Source: Chitinophagaceae bacterium UBA4411
GTDB taxonomy: Bacteria > Bacteroidota > Bacteroidia > Chitinophagales > Chitinophagaceae
DNA length: 64,000 nt
Assembly: GCA_002400415.1 (NCBI GenBank)
Contig: DGQP01000001.1
Span: 203,474 to 267,473 of the forward strand
Reading direction: 5' to 3'
A program made the translations under genes and the position numbers. The notes below the pieces were generated by a model. It saw only the letters and a list, made by a program, of their open reading frames with translations, was not told the origin of the DNA and did not search any database. Shown one piece after another: positions 9,456 to 17,731 of the stretch. The first letter of the stretch is position 1, and each line of letters opens with the position of its first letter.

Positions 9456-10778
9456 ATGATCAACCTGATGAAAAAAAATATTCTCCTTGTCTTCCTGCTC
9501 TCTTCACTTGTTGCGGTTGCACAAAACCCGCTGACACTGGAAGAAGCTATTGCCACAGCTCTAAAAAACAATTACGATATCCAGTTATCAAAAAATGATT
9601 CGATGGTGGCAGCACTGGATTATTCTTACCGTAACGCTGTATTTTATCCGCGGCTGAACGGAACCATCGGAACCACCTGGAACAATAACGACCAGAAGCA
9701 AACACTGGCAGACGGGACCAAGCGGGAACAGAATAATATCAAGTCGAATAATATCAATGCGGCCCTGAACCTGAACTGGACCTTATTTGACGGATTGAAA
9801 ATGTTTGCCACCCGTGATAAGGCAGCAGAATTCATCAAGCTGGGCGAACTGGGTATCAAAAACCAGGTGATCAATACTGTTGCCACGGTGATCAATACCT
9901 ATTATAATATTGTGCGGCAGAAACAACAGCTGAAAGCGATAGAAGAACAAATGTCTATCAGCCAGACAAGAGTGAACCTTGCTGAACGGCGGCTGGATAT
10001 TGGTGTGGGTACCAAGCCCGATGTGTTACAAAGCAAAGTGGACCTGAATGCACAGAAAGCTGCCCAACTGGAACAGCAAACACTGATCAGCCAGTTGCGG
10101 GAACAACTGAACCAGGTGATGAATGTACAGGAACAGGCGAATTACGAAGTGGCGGATTCTATCCCGCTGAACACACAACTGGCATTGGGTGATATACAGA
10201 ATGGTATTGAAGCGAGCAACCCGGCTCTGCTGATCAGCAAAAAGAATCTTGATATTGCAGGCATCACACTTAAAGAACGGAAAGCAGAAAAATTACCAAC
10301 CGTTGCTTTCAACTCGGTATATAATTTCACCCGTACCAATAACCAGACGGTGATCAACCCCTTCTCTCCTTTATTCAACCAGAGTAAAGGATTGAATTAT
10401 GGTGTCACGGCTTCCATTCCCATCCTCAACAACCTGACGAATAAAAGACAGATACAGCAGGCTAAGCTGGATATACAATACCAGCAGCTCGTTTTCAGAA
10501 ACCAGCAATCACTATTGAACCTGGCTGTTGTAAATGCGTTTAAAGAATACGAGCAACAGAAAAAAGCGCTGAAACTGGAGGAAGAGAATATTCTACTCGC
10601 TAAAGAAAATGTCTATATCGCGTTAGAAGTGTACCGGCTCGGGGCTTCAACGATCATCCAGCTGCGGGAAGCACAGAAAAGCCTGGAAGATGCGTATAAC
10701 CGGCTGATCGCTGCCCGCTACAATACGAAACTTGCTGAAACCGAATTATTGCGGCTGAAAGGCGACCTGGTGAAATAA
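9456..10778 (+). CDS. TolC-family outer membrane efflux channel
   Basis: 440 residues with a Sec signal peptide (MKKNILLVFLLSSLVAVAQ; initiation at 9456 or at the ATG at 9468). It starts 11 nt after the pump stop, so it is co-transcribed and probably translationally coupled. The sequence shows the two-fold TolC architecture: long amphipathic alpha-helical hairpins rich in Gln, Ala and Leu alternating with beta segments. Family motifs are PLTLEEAIATALKNNYDIQL at the N-terminus, LAERRLDIGVGTKPDVLQS, and VYRLGASTIIQLREAQKSLEDA in the second repeat. It is the outer-membrane exit duct for the RND complex. The four-helix-bundle cassette begins 2 nt after its stop codon. Confidence 0.95.
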   Translation: MINLMKKNILLVFLLSSLVAVAQNPLTLEEAIATALKNNYDIQLSKNDSMVAALDYSYRNAVFYPRLNGTIGTTWNNNDQKQTLADGTKREQNNIKSNNINAALNLNWTLFDGLKMFATRDKAAEFIKLGELGIKNQVINTVATVINTYYNIVRQKQQLKAIEEQMSISQTRVNLAERRLDIGVGTKPDVLQSKVDLNAQKAAQLEQQTLISQLREQLNQVMNVQEQANYEVADSIPLNTQLALGDIQNGIEASNPALLISKKNLDIAGITLKERKAEKLPTVAFNSVYNFTRTNNQTVINPFSPLFNQSKGLNYGVTASIPILNNLTNKRQIQQAKLDIQYQQLVFRNQQSLLNLAVVNAFKEYEQQKKALKLEEENILLAKENVYIALEVYRLGASTIIQLREAQKSLEDAYNRLIAARYNTKLAETELLRLKGDLVK

Positions 10779-10780
10779 GA

Positions 10781-10813
10781 TAGTTTGTAGTTTATGGTTT
10801 GAGGTTTGTAGTT
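10781..10813. repeat. Left inverted arm of four-helix-bundle cassette A
   Basis: Word-repeat arm. GTTTGTAGTTTATGGTTT at 10783-10800 is complementary at 16 of 18 positions to 11243-11260 on the other side of the gene. Together the arms would fold the intervening transcript into a large stem-loop. Confidence 0.7.
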
Positions 10814-10821
10814 ATTTTTGC
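10813..10821 (+). promoter_or_regulatory. Candidate -7 element for four-helix-bundle gene A
   Basis: TATTTTTGC fits TAnnTTTGC and lies 15 nt before the ATG at 10837. TTTG words in the inverted arm could serve as the -33 element, though none has ideal spacing. The cassette may carry its own promoter. Confidence 0.35.
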
Positions 10822-10836
10822 TGCAAACCTTATTTT

Positions 10837-11244
10837 ATGGCTACTATCCAGAAATTTGAAGATTTAAATATCTGGCAAAAGGCCCGTCTTTTAAGCCAAC
10901 AAATTTATCCGCTCACATTTAAAGAACCCGTTGCCTCAGACTTTCGCCTGAAAGACCAGATAAGGGGCTGTTGTGGTTCAATCATGGATAATATTGCTGA
11001 AGGATTTGAAAGAGGAAGTAAAAATGAGTTTGTAAACTCTTTAAGCATTGCCAAGGGAGAAACCGGCGAATTAAAATCGCAATTATACCGTTCTTTAGAC
11101 AACAAGTATATCTCAGAGGAACTTTTCAGGGAATTGTATAGTTTAGCTGATGAACTGACAAGAATGCTGACTGGTTTTATCAACTACCTGAATAAATCAA
11201 AAATAAGGGGACAGAAATTTAAAAACAGAAACAAGGATGAGTGA
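10837..11244 (+). CDS. Four-helix-bundle protein (S23 / 23S rRNA intervening-sequence family), cassette A
   Basis: 135 residues of the S23 (IVP) four-helix-bundle family: FEDLNIWQKARLLSQQIYPL opens helix 1, DNIAEGFERGSKNEFVNSL is the conserved NIAEG segment, and AKGETGELKSQLYRSLDNKY follows. Relatives are encoded inside 23S rRNA intervening sequences; the Avd protein of diversity-generating retroelements shares the fold. Here the gene is free-standing, with no rRNA or reverse transcriptase nearby, inserted between tolC and purE and bounded by imperfect inverted repeats (10783-10800 and 11243-11260). A second, clearly diverged member lies at 46151. The stop overlaps the purE start. Its cellular role is unknown. 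Confidence 0.88.
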   Translation: MATIQKFEDLNIWQKARLLSQQIYPLTFKEPVASDFRLKDQIRGCCGSIMDNIAEGFERGSKNEFVNSLSIAKGETGELKSQLYRSLDNKYISEELFRELYSLADELTRMLTGFINYLNKSKIRGQKFKNRNKDE

Positions 11245-11782
11245 ACCACAAACTACAAACGGCCAATTACAAACTGTTCTGGTAGGTATTATAATGGGCA
11301 GTGACAGTGACCTCAGCGTAATGCAGGCCGCTTCGGATATCCTGAAACAGTTTGGTATTGCCCATGAAGTAACAGTAGTATCTGCGCACCGCACTCCTTT
11401 ACGGATGGTGGAATATGCACAAAAAGCCAAAGAGAGAGGATTGAAAGTAATTATTGCAGGTGCCGGCGGGGCCGCTCACTTACCTGGTATGGTGGCCTCC
11501 ATCACTCCTTTACCTGTTGTTGGTGTTCCTATCAAATCTTCCAACTCGATTGACGGCTGGGATTCTGTTCTTTCCATTTTACAAATGCCGAATGGCGTAC
11601 CCGTTGCCACCGTAGCCCTCAACGCAGCCAAAAATGCCGGCATCTTAGCAGCCGAGATCATTGGCTCTGCGGATGAAGCCGTATCACAAAAAGTGACTGC
11701 TTATAAAAATTCGCTGAATAATGAAGTAATCGAGAAAGTGGAGAAGCTGAAGAAGGATGGATGGGAGAATAAGTTTGATTAA
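11237..11782 (+). CDS. purE: N5-carboxyaminoimidazole ribonucleotide mutase
   Basis: PurE isomerises N5-CAIR to CAIR, directly after PurK. Class I marks are clear: GIIMGSDSDLSVMQ, the SAHRTP loop, AGAGGAAHLPGM and the C-terminal LNAAKNAGILAAEII. The only usable start upstream of the first beta strand is ATG 11237, which overlaps the end of the four-helix-bundle gene by 8 nt. Residues 2-13 (SEPQTTNGQLQT) are encoded by the right inverted arm of that cassette, so insertion of the cassette seems to have replaced the native start region. The core is intact and should be functional. Length 181 residues, slightly over the family norm because of this extension. Confidence 0.95.
   Translation: MSEPQTTNGQLQTVLVGIIMGSDSDLSVMQAASDILKQFGIAHEVTVVSAHRTPLRMVEYAQKAKERGLKVIIAGAGGAAHLPGMVASITPLPVVGVPIKSSNSIDGWDSVLSILQMPNGVPVATVALNAAKNAGILAAEIIGSADEAVSQKVTAYKNSLNNEVIEKVEKLKKDGWENKFD
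11242..11275. repeat. Right inverted arm of cassette A, inside purE start
   Basis: GAACCACAAACTACAAAC at 11243-11260 is the inverted partner of 10783-10800; more words of the same type continue to 11275. It overlaps the first 13 codons of purE. Confidence 0.7.
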
Positions 11783-11790
11783 AATAACTT

Positions 11791-12327
11791 ATGAGAAAGT
11801 ATGGCATACTCACTCAAACAATCTTTTTCTCCATCATTTTGGCGGGCATCTTTGGGATCATACATGACCAGATAACATTCTCAATCTGTCCTGAATATTT
11901 CACAAAATTTAAATATCGCCAGTTTAATTTTTCTCCTGAGAATTTTGGCTCAGAAAGATTAACCGTGGCTGCAATTGGATTTCTTGCTACCTGGTGGGTT
12001 GGGATGTTTATTGGGATAGCGCTTGGCTTTGCCAGCTTATTACTGAAGGATAGTAAAATAATGAAAGGTGTTGTAATCAAAAGCCTTCAGATTATTTTTC
12101 TTAGTGCAATCTGCTTTTCATTTATTGGGTTCATTTATGGAAGATACTACCTTACCCAAAAAGGAGTTGACTGGTGGCTGCCTGGTGATTTAAATGATTT
12201 GAAAGGGTTTATCACAGTAGGCAGCATACATAACTTCAGCTATATTGGTGGGATTGTTGGCTTGGTTGCAGGTATTGGGTTCGTCCTGTACAAAAGATAC
12301 AAACTATCAGCTAATACGGTCTATTAA
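11791..12327 (+). CDS. Small integral membrane protein, unknown function
   Basis: 178 residues with four predicted membrane helices: residues about 7-27 (IFFSIILAGIFGIIHDQITF), 62-90 (FLATWWVGMFIGIALGFASL), 100-122 (SLQIIFLSAICFSFIGFIYG) and 150-170 (YIGGIVGLVAGIGFVLY). The loop after helix 1 has a polar segment (YFTKFKYRQFNFSPENFG). It starts 8 nt after purE and ends 14 nt before the next gene, so it is probably in the same transcript. I do not recognise a characterised family; it resembles uncharacterised signal peptide-like proteins found across Bacteroidota. Confidence 0.7.
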   Translation: MRKYGILTQTIFFSIILAGIFGIIHDQITFSICPEYFTKFKYRQFNFSPENFGSERLTVAAIGFLATWWVGMFIGIALGFASLLLKDSKIMKGVVIKSLQIIFLSAICFSFIGFIYGRYYLTQKGVDWWLPGDLNDLKGFITVGSIHNFSYIGGIVGLVAGIGFVLYKRYKLSANTVY

Positions 12328-12341
12328 ATACGTCTTTCTGC

Positions 12342-13283
12342 ATGAACTATAAGCTGACCATAGCCTGTCTTATTTTAAGTAGCTTTATGTCTTGCCACAA
12401 CAATAGCTACTTCATGGAAGGGAAAGTACGTTTTCCCGACTATCCCTCCGCCTCTGCCATTGAATTTCACAACAACCATTTTTATATCGTGGGTGATGAT
12501 GCCCCTTCTGTACTTATTCTTGACAGTTTATTGCAGGAGTTCGGCACGATCCCTTTGTATGATACAGCCATCAAAAGAATACCCAAACCGGTAAAGCCCG
12601 ACCTGGAAGCTGTCACTATTGTTGATAAAAACAAGAAGCCCTGCCTGCTGGCGATTGGCTCCGGTTCCTTAGCTCCTTACCGGAATACAGCAGAATTAAT
12701 TGATCCTGTCAGCAAAGAACATACAACAATTGATCTTTCTCTGTTTTATGAACGCCTGAAAGCATCCGGTTTACCCGAACTGAATATTGAAGGCGCCTGC
12801 AGCATTCCCGGTGCGATGGTTCTCTCCAACCGGGGGCATAAAGGTTTTCCGAAAAACCAGTTGATACTTACGTCAGCAAATTTCTGGGAAGAACAGGCGA
12901 TGGCACCTATCGCACTGCTCCATATTGGCGGCAACGAAGACAGCAGCCATTTCCGGGCTGTATCAGGTATTGCTTATGCAAAGAAAACAGATAAGCTGAT
13001 CCTTACTGTTTCCACCGAAGACACGAAGAATGCTTACGATGACGGAACCATTGGCAAAAGTTATTTATGGATCGTGGATAATTTCAGTTCCAAGAAAAGA
13101 TGGACGGGTATGAATCCAAACCGGATCATTAACCTGGAAAATGCTGATCCGCAATTCAGGAACCAGAAGATCGAATCGGCCTGTGTGATCCGGGAGACCA
13201 AACATTTTATTGAACTGGCACTGGTGGCCGATAATGATGATGGCAGCAGTACTTTATTCAGGCTGGATATTTCGAAGAAATGA
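12342..13283 (+). CDS. Lipoprotein, propeller-like (DUF6929-type), unknown function
   Basis: 313 residues. The lipoprotein signal ends in a lipobox around LSSFMSC (Cys18). The mature part alternates beta strands with family-like phrases such as HFYIVGDDAPSVLILDSLL, KPDLEAVTIVD and LAIGSGSLAPYRNTAELID, and reads as a beta-propeller similar to secreted esterase/phytase-like propellers. I believe it belongs with DUF6929, but this is from memory. It would sit in the periplasm or on the outer membrane. It converges on bshC, with a word-repeat between the two genes (13285-13335). Confidence 0.65.
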   Translation: MNYKLTIACLILSSFMSCHNNSYFMEGKVRFPDYPSASAIEFHNNHFYIVGDDAPSVLILDSLLQEFGTIPLYDTAIKRIPKPVKPDLEAVTIVDKNKKPCLLAIGSGSLAPYRNTAELIDPVSKEHTTIDLSLFYERLKASGLPELNIEGACSIPGAMVLSNRGHKGFPKNQLILTSANFWEEQAMAPIALLHIGGNEDSSHFRAVSGIAYAKKTDKLILTVSTEDTKNAYDDGTIGKSYLWIVDNFSSKKRWTGMNPNRIINLENADPQFRNQKIESACVIRETKHFIELALVADNDDGSSTLFRLDISKK

Positions 13284-13284
13284 A

Positions 13285-13335
13285 AAGAACTCAGAGGCCG
13301 GAAGCCGGATATCAGACTTCTGATCTCTGACCTCC
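13285..13335. repeat. Word-repeat at the bshC 3' end
   Basis: On the minus strand it reads as repeated GGAAGTAGGAGGTC/CAGAGATCAGAAGTC words and includes a near palindrome (ATCAGACTTCTGAT on the plus strand). It encodes the last residues of BshC (GGQRSEV) and its stop. A similar word-array is at 24236-24266. Confidence 0.5.
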
Positions 13336-14934
13336 TACTTCCTGTATTATCACAAACTCCTGTTCCAAACTTAATGAGTGAGTATATAACTGCTGAATGA
13401 AATCTTTCCCCCATTTGGCATAGTAGGGCATAAAGTTGTCGATCCTTTCCTGCAGTCCATTTTTCGGGAATAGTTTTTCTTTGATCGTATGGAGCTGGCG
13501 TTGCTGGTCAGTGAATTTTCTTTTCTCGGCCCGCAGCATTTTCTTTTCCAGTTCCTGTAAACGATAAAGGGTTGTAGCCTTCAATGCGTCCACATGTTTG
13601 CCCAGGGTACTATCAATGGCTGCCGCCTGTTGTTTGATGCTGTTATATAATTCTTCAGTGGCTGTTAAAGTACCGTTCAACTTTAATTTCTTATCACTGT
13701 CCCGTGCCACCAGCCTGTTCAGTAATTCCGTTTCGGGCAAAAAGAAATCCTCTGTGGTAAAACCGGTCTTACTGATCTTTTGCTGCCATTTCTTTTCCAC
13801 CACTAAAAAAGAATTGCGTAGTACCAATACCGGGAACGGAACTTTATAATAATTAAACAGGTCTTTCAGTTGCAGCCAGTAGGCTGTTTCCCCGCCACCG
13901 CCGATAAAAGCAATATTGGGTAATATTGTTTCCTGGTACAATCCCCGCAGTATCACATTCGGACTGAACCGTTCAGGATGCTCATGGATTTCTTCCAGCA
14001 ACACTTCCTTACTAAAGGAAATTCCTGTGTTCAGCACTTCGTACTTCACACCTCTCACCTCAATCCTCTCTCTTTTATCATCTTTCAAATAAAACAAGTT
14101 GATCTCTCTCGGGTTAGCCTGTACTTTATACCCGGCTTTGGACAATTCCGCTGCAGTTTTCTCTACAATACCCGATGCAGTTTGATTCAGCAGGTCATCT
14201 TCAAACACAGCGGTCATTTGTTTTTTTAATGCCGCATTATCCGGCAACAGGATAATCAATCCGTATTCGCTGAACAAAGCATGCACAAACCTGAAGGTGG
14301 CATCCTGTATGGTCGATCCTTCTTTATAACATTCTTTTACCAGCGATACGATTTCATTACCATGGGGCAATACAGCCAGTTGTCCTTCAATGGCTGTTAT
14401 TAATTTCAGTAACGCCTTATCAATCTTCATTCTTCCCACCGCACCGGTTTGTTTAGTCTCCCAAACCAGCTTCTCTCCTTCCAGCCAGATATGATTCAGT
14501 TCATCCAGGTCGGCATCTTCCGAACCGATATAATAAACAGGCACAAAATGATTTGCCGGCATTGCAGCTTTCAGCTGCTCTGCCAGTTTGATCGCATGAA
14601 TGATCTTGTAGATAAAATATAAAGGCCCGGTAAAGATATTATTCTGGTGCGCCGTGGTTACCGTGAATGTATTGGCTGATAAAAGCGATGCAATGTTGTC
14701 CTTTACTTTTTCCCCTGCATCAACCGCAGCATATTGCTTTGTTAATTCCTGCACCAGTAGTTGCCGGTTGCCGCTGAATTGTTTTCTTGCTTCGATGTTT
14801 TGCTGAATACCGGCCAGCGTTGCCGTATTACAGTAAAAAGGTTTCAGGGAATTGGCATGATCCAGGTAATCTAAAACGATCCCGGAAAAAGCATTGGCCT
14901 GGCGGTAAGGTAAACGGGTAGCTGTACAATCCAT
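13312..14934 (-). CDS. bshC: Bacillithiol synthase, cysteine-adding enzyme BshC
   Basis: BshC adds cysteine to glucosaminyl-malate, the last step of bacillithiol synthesis, in the cytoplasm. 540 residues, the family length. Recognisable segments: TVTTAHQNNIFTGPLYFIYK near residue 95 (TGQQ..GPL-type motif), FVPVYYIGSEDADLDELNHI (equivalent to the WMASEDHDFEE region), and NVILRGLYQETILPNIAFIG with YWLQLKDLFNYYKVPFP in the core. A predicted coiled coil lies near residues 440-500. No bshA or bshB is in the window. The final seven residues derive from a word-repeat that overlaps the stop codon, so the native C-terminus may have been altered. Confidence 0.93.
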   Translation of the reverse strand: MDCTATRLPYRQANAFSGIVLDYLDHANSLKPFYCNTATLAGIQQNIEARKQFSGNRQLLVQELTKQYAAVDAGEKVKDNIASLLSANTFTVTTAHQNNIFTGPLYFIYKIIHAIKLAEQLKAAMPANHFVPVYYIGSEDADLDELNHIWLEGEKLVWETKQTGAVGRMKIDKALLKLITAIEGQLAVLPHGNEIVSLVKECYKEGSTIQDATFRFVHALFSEYGLIILLPDNAALKKQMTAVFEDDLLNQTASGIVEKTAAELSKAGYKVQANPREINLFYLKDDKRERIEVRGVKYEVLNTGISFSKEVLLEEIHEHPERFSPNVILRGLYQETILPNIAFIGGGGETAYWLQLKDLFNYYKVPFPVLVLRNSFLVVEKKWQQKISKTGFTTEDFFLPETELLNRLVARDSDKKLKLNGTLTATEELYNSIKQQAAAIDSTLGKHVDALKATTLYRLQELEKKMLRAEKRKFTDQQRQLHTIKEKLFPKNGLQERIDNFMPYYAKWGKDFIQQLYTHSLSLEQEFVIIQEVGGQRSEV

Positions 14935-15010
14935 AATAAGTCATAAAATTAAGGAGTCTCACCGAGAGTAAACAAAGACAAAACGGATGAAGCAGACCAG
15001 CGAACCAATT

Positions 15011-16255
15011 TTAAGAAAACCTTGCAGGGTCGAAGGCTTGTAAAGCAATACTTGCTTTTTCCCCGCTGATGATCTCTTTGACCAGCAAACCTGTACCGGC
15101 AGCCGCACTTACACCCAGCATCGCATGACCGCCGGCATAGATAAGATTACTGAAATCCCGGTACCTGCCGATATAGGGCATCCCATCCGGGCTCACCGGC
15201 CGGTAGCCATACCAAACTTTATTCATGTCGGGTTGGGACAGGTTCATAGCAGGATAATATTTTTTAAACGCTTCATGAATTGACTGTACCCTTTTGGGTA
15301 ATATGTTATCGCTGTGTCCGCTCAGCTCCATGGTACCGCCAATTCTTAACCACTGATCAATCGGTGTGGTCGCTGTCCGGTCATCTACCAGTATTGATGG
15401 ATATTGCAGGTTTTTAGCAAGACCATTGTATTCCATACTGTATCCCTTTCCGGGCTGCATCAGTATTTTAATACCTAACAATTTTGAAATCTCCCCCAGC
15501 CAGGAGCCATTGGCGATAACCAATTCTCCACAGGGTATATCTGCCCTGTCAGTAATAACTGTGCTTATTTTTCCATTCACTTTTTCAAAACCGGTGACCG
15601 TTGTATTCAGCCAGAACTTCACTCCCATTTTTTGTAACTGGCCGTATAAGGATTGCATGAATTTCCCGGGGTTCACATGACAATCGTCGAGGTACAAAAT
15701 ACCTCCCGCCACATTCGTTTCCACTTCGGTTTCATATTCCTGCACCTGTTGTGGCGTGCAGATAATTGTTTTCAATCCAAACCGGCTAGCCTGTTCTGAT
15801 AAATGTTTCTCATGTTCGCCGGTCTTTTCATTTTTCCAGAGCATCCAGCAACCTTTTTCGGTCATATCAAAAGGCTGCGGCAATTCCCGCTTCATATCTT
15901 TCATCAGTTCACGGGTCAGTTGCAGCAGATTATTCAGGTGCGGTGCATTGTGCTCCACATTTTTTGCATTGGCTTTTTTCCAGAAAGCCAGTCCCCAGCG
16001 GATAAGATCAAGATTCAGTCTTGGCTGGATATAAAAAGGGCTGGAAGCACTGAGCATCCACCGCAATCCCTGTGCAATGATGCCCGGGGTGGCCAGCGGA
16101 ATAAAATGAGAAGGAGATATATAACCCATATTGCCGTAAGAACAGCCATCGGTAAAATCATTTTTCTCGATTACTGTTACCTCATGACCGGCCCTGCGTA
16201 AATAATAAGCAGCGTTTAAACCAATAACACCGCCTCCGACAATTACAACATTCAT
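15011..16255 (-). CDS. FAD-dependent amine oxidoreductase (DadA-like), probable D-hydroxyproline dehydrogenase
   Basis: 414 residues of the DAO/DadA family. It has an N-terminal FAD-binding dinucleotide motif (VVIVGGGVIGLNAAYYLRRA), the family segment GCSYGNMGYISPSHFIPLA, and a C-terminal FAD contact (YAGGHAMLGVSAAAGTG). Such enzymes oxidise D-amino acids. Because a hydroxyproline epimerase, a DHDPS-like deaminase and a semialdehyde dehydrogenase are close by, the likely substrate is cis-4-hydroxy-D-proline, giving pyrroline-4-hydroxy-2-carboxylate. It is the last gene of a minus-strand group (epimerase, Gfo/Idh oxidoreductase, this gene), 20 nt after the Gfo/Idh stop. The substrate is inferred from context; a general D-amino acid dehydrogenase is the alternative. 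Confidence 0.85.
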   Translation of the reverse strand: MNVVIVGGGVIGLNAAYYLRRAGHEVTVIEKNDFTDGCSYGNMGYISPSHFIPLATPGIIAQGLRWMLSASSPFYIQPRLNLDLIRWGLAFWKKANAKNVEHNAPHLNNLLQLTRELMKDMKRELPQPFDMTEKGCWMLWKNEKTGEHEKHLSEQASRFGLKTIICTPQQVQEYETEVETNVAGGILYLDDCHVNPGKFMQSLYGQLQKMGVKFWLNTTVTGFEKVNGKISTVITDRADIPCGELVIANGSWLGEISKLLGIKILMQPGKGYSMEYNGLAKNLQYPSILVDDRTATTPIDQWLRIGGTMELSGHSDNILPKRVQSIHEAFKKYYPAMNLSQPDMNKVWYGYRPVSPDGMPYIGRYRDFSNLIYAGGHAMLGVSAAAGTGLLVKEIISGEKASIALQAFDPARFS

Positions 16256-16275
16256 ATGATTCCGAAATTTCCCAA

Positions 16276-17613
16276 TTATACTTTCGGCAGTTTATACCCG
16301 TTATGATAAGGCGCTACCAGGTATTTCTTATTGATCGCTTCATCCGTAAACCTTCCTTTCTCTTTATTCCAGTTCAGCTTTTGCCCGGAACGGAAAGCGA
16401 TATTCCCCATCTGGCTCAGCACTGCAATATGCGATGCATCCTGTATGGAGCATTTCAGTTCATTTGTATTCCGGGAGCGGATCACACTTACAAAATTTTC
16501 CATGTGCTTATCCAAACCATTATCCACCGACTTTCTCCGTTCTACTTTGGCTTTCTTCTCACTCTTCGGTTCTTCCATCACTTCCCAGCCACTCCGGTCG
16601 AGTTCAAGCGTTCCGTTGTCGCCTACAAACGCAATTCCATGAGGTGTTTTATTCATGCCGCCTTCAATACCGATCGTATGCTCCCACTGGAGATTGAATG
16701 TATCAAACTGGTACAAAGCGCTCATCGTATCCGGTGTTTCCTGCGGCGACAACGGGTCGGCAAAATTACCTCCCATTGCGCTGATGGATTGAGGAACAGT
16801 TGCATTCATTCCGATCAATGCATAATCCAATAAATGAACACCCCAATCGGTCATCAGTCCGCCTGCATAATCCCAGAACCAGCGGAAGGTAAAATGAAAG
16901 CGGTTGGCATTAAAAGGCCGCATCGTGGCCGGGCCCAGCCATCTTTTATAATCCACTCCCGCAGGAACGGCGCTGTCGGCTACAACCGGTATTGGTTTTT
17001 TCCATCCCACATAGCACCACACTTTCACAGTACGGATATTCCCCAACTGACCCGTGCCAATAAAATCAACAGCATCTTTAAAATGCTGCTGGCTGCGTTG
17101 CCACTGGCCGGCCTGCACCACTTTATTGTATTTCTTCTGTGCAGCGATCATGATAGCACATTCTTCAATCGAATTGCCCACCGGTTTTTCCACGTACACA
17201 TCTTTACCCGCCCGGCAGGCATCCACCATCTGCAAACAATGCCAGTGGTCCGGGGTGCCGATGATGACCGCATCCACTTCTTTCATATCCAGCAACTGCC
17301 GGTGATCATTAAAGGTTTTTACTTTTGATGCATCCACATTCATGGCAGCCAGTTCACCCATTCGTTTAGTCAGCACATTCTGGTCAATATCACAGAGTGC
17401 TGTTAAATTCACTCCCGGAATTTTCAGTATCGCTTTCAGGTCCGACCAGCCCATACCATTGATACCGATCACGCCGACATTCAACTGGTCAGAAGGGGCG
17501 ATCCTGTTTTTGAAAATGGCGAATACTTCATTACCAAAAGAAGAAGCCAGGATTGTCCCCGCGGTTAATGCTGAAGCCTGGTAAAGGAATTTTTTTCTTG
17601 ATTGCATAGTCAT
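16276..17613 (-). CDS. Exported Gfo/Idh/MocA-family oxidoreductase
   Basis: 445 residues. The N-terminus SRKKFLYQASALTAGTILAS resembles a Tat signal in which the second arginine is lysine. It is followed by the NAD(P)-binding fold (LNVGVIGINGMGWSDLKAI), the family EKP motif in VYVEKPVGNSIEECAIM, and the C-terminal (DWGVHLLDYAL) region. This subgroup of secreted Gfo/Idh proteins is common in Bacteroidota and Planctomycetota, often in sugar catabolic loci. Here it sits between hydroxyproline epimerase and the FAD oxidase genes. It has no clear role in hydroxyproline breakdown, so its substrate is unknown. Confidence 0.88.
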   Translation of the reverse strand: MTMQSRKKFLYQASALTAGTILASSFGNEVFAIFKNRIAPSDQLNVGVIGINGMGWSDLKAILKIPGVNLTALCDIDQNVLTKRMGELAAMNVDASKVKTFNDHRQLLDMKEVDAVIIGTPDHWHCLQMVDACRAGKDVYVEKPVGNSIEECAIMIAAQKKYNKVVQAGQWQRSQQHFKDAVDFIGTGQLGNIRTVKVWCYVGWKKPIPVVADSAVPAGVDYKRWLGPATMRPFNANRFHFTFRWFWDYAGGLMTDWGVHLLDYALIGMNATVPQSISAMGGNFADPLSPQETPDTMSALYQFDTFNLQWEHTIGIEGGMNKTPHGIAFVGDNGTLELDRSGWEVMEEPKSEKKAKVERRKSVDNGLDKHMENFVSVIRSRNTNELKCSIQDASHIAVLSQMGNIAFRSGQKLNWNKEKGRFTDEAINKKYLVAPYHNGYKLPKV

Positions 17614-17731
17614 ATTTTAATGAGTACCCATCTAAATCAGCCCTTCTTCCTGAGTATATTCCCGATGCTGGAGGCAAGCTAGTTTCTTAAAACCCGGAAA
17701 ACCCCACTTCCCTTTTTCTATTTTCCATTTC

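Noticed and set aside
10781..11275. Diversity-generating retroelement (Avd-like four-helix-bundle protein)
   Set aside because: No reverse transcriptase, template repeat or variable repeat is present near either four-helix-bundle gene.
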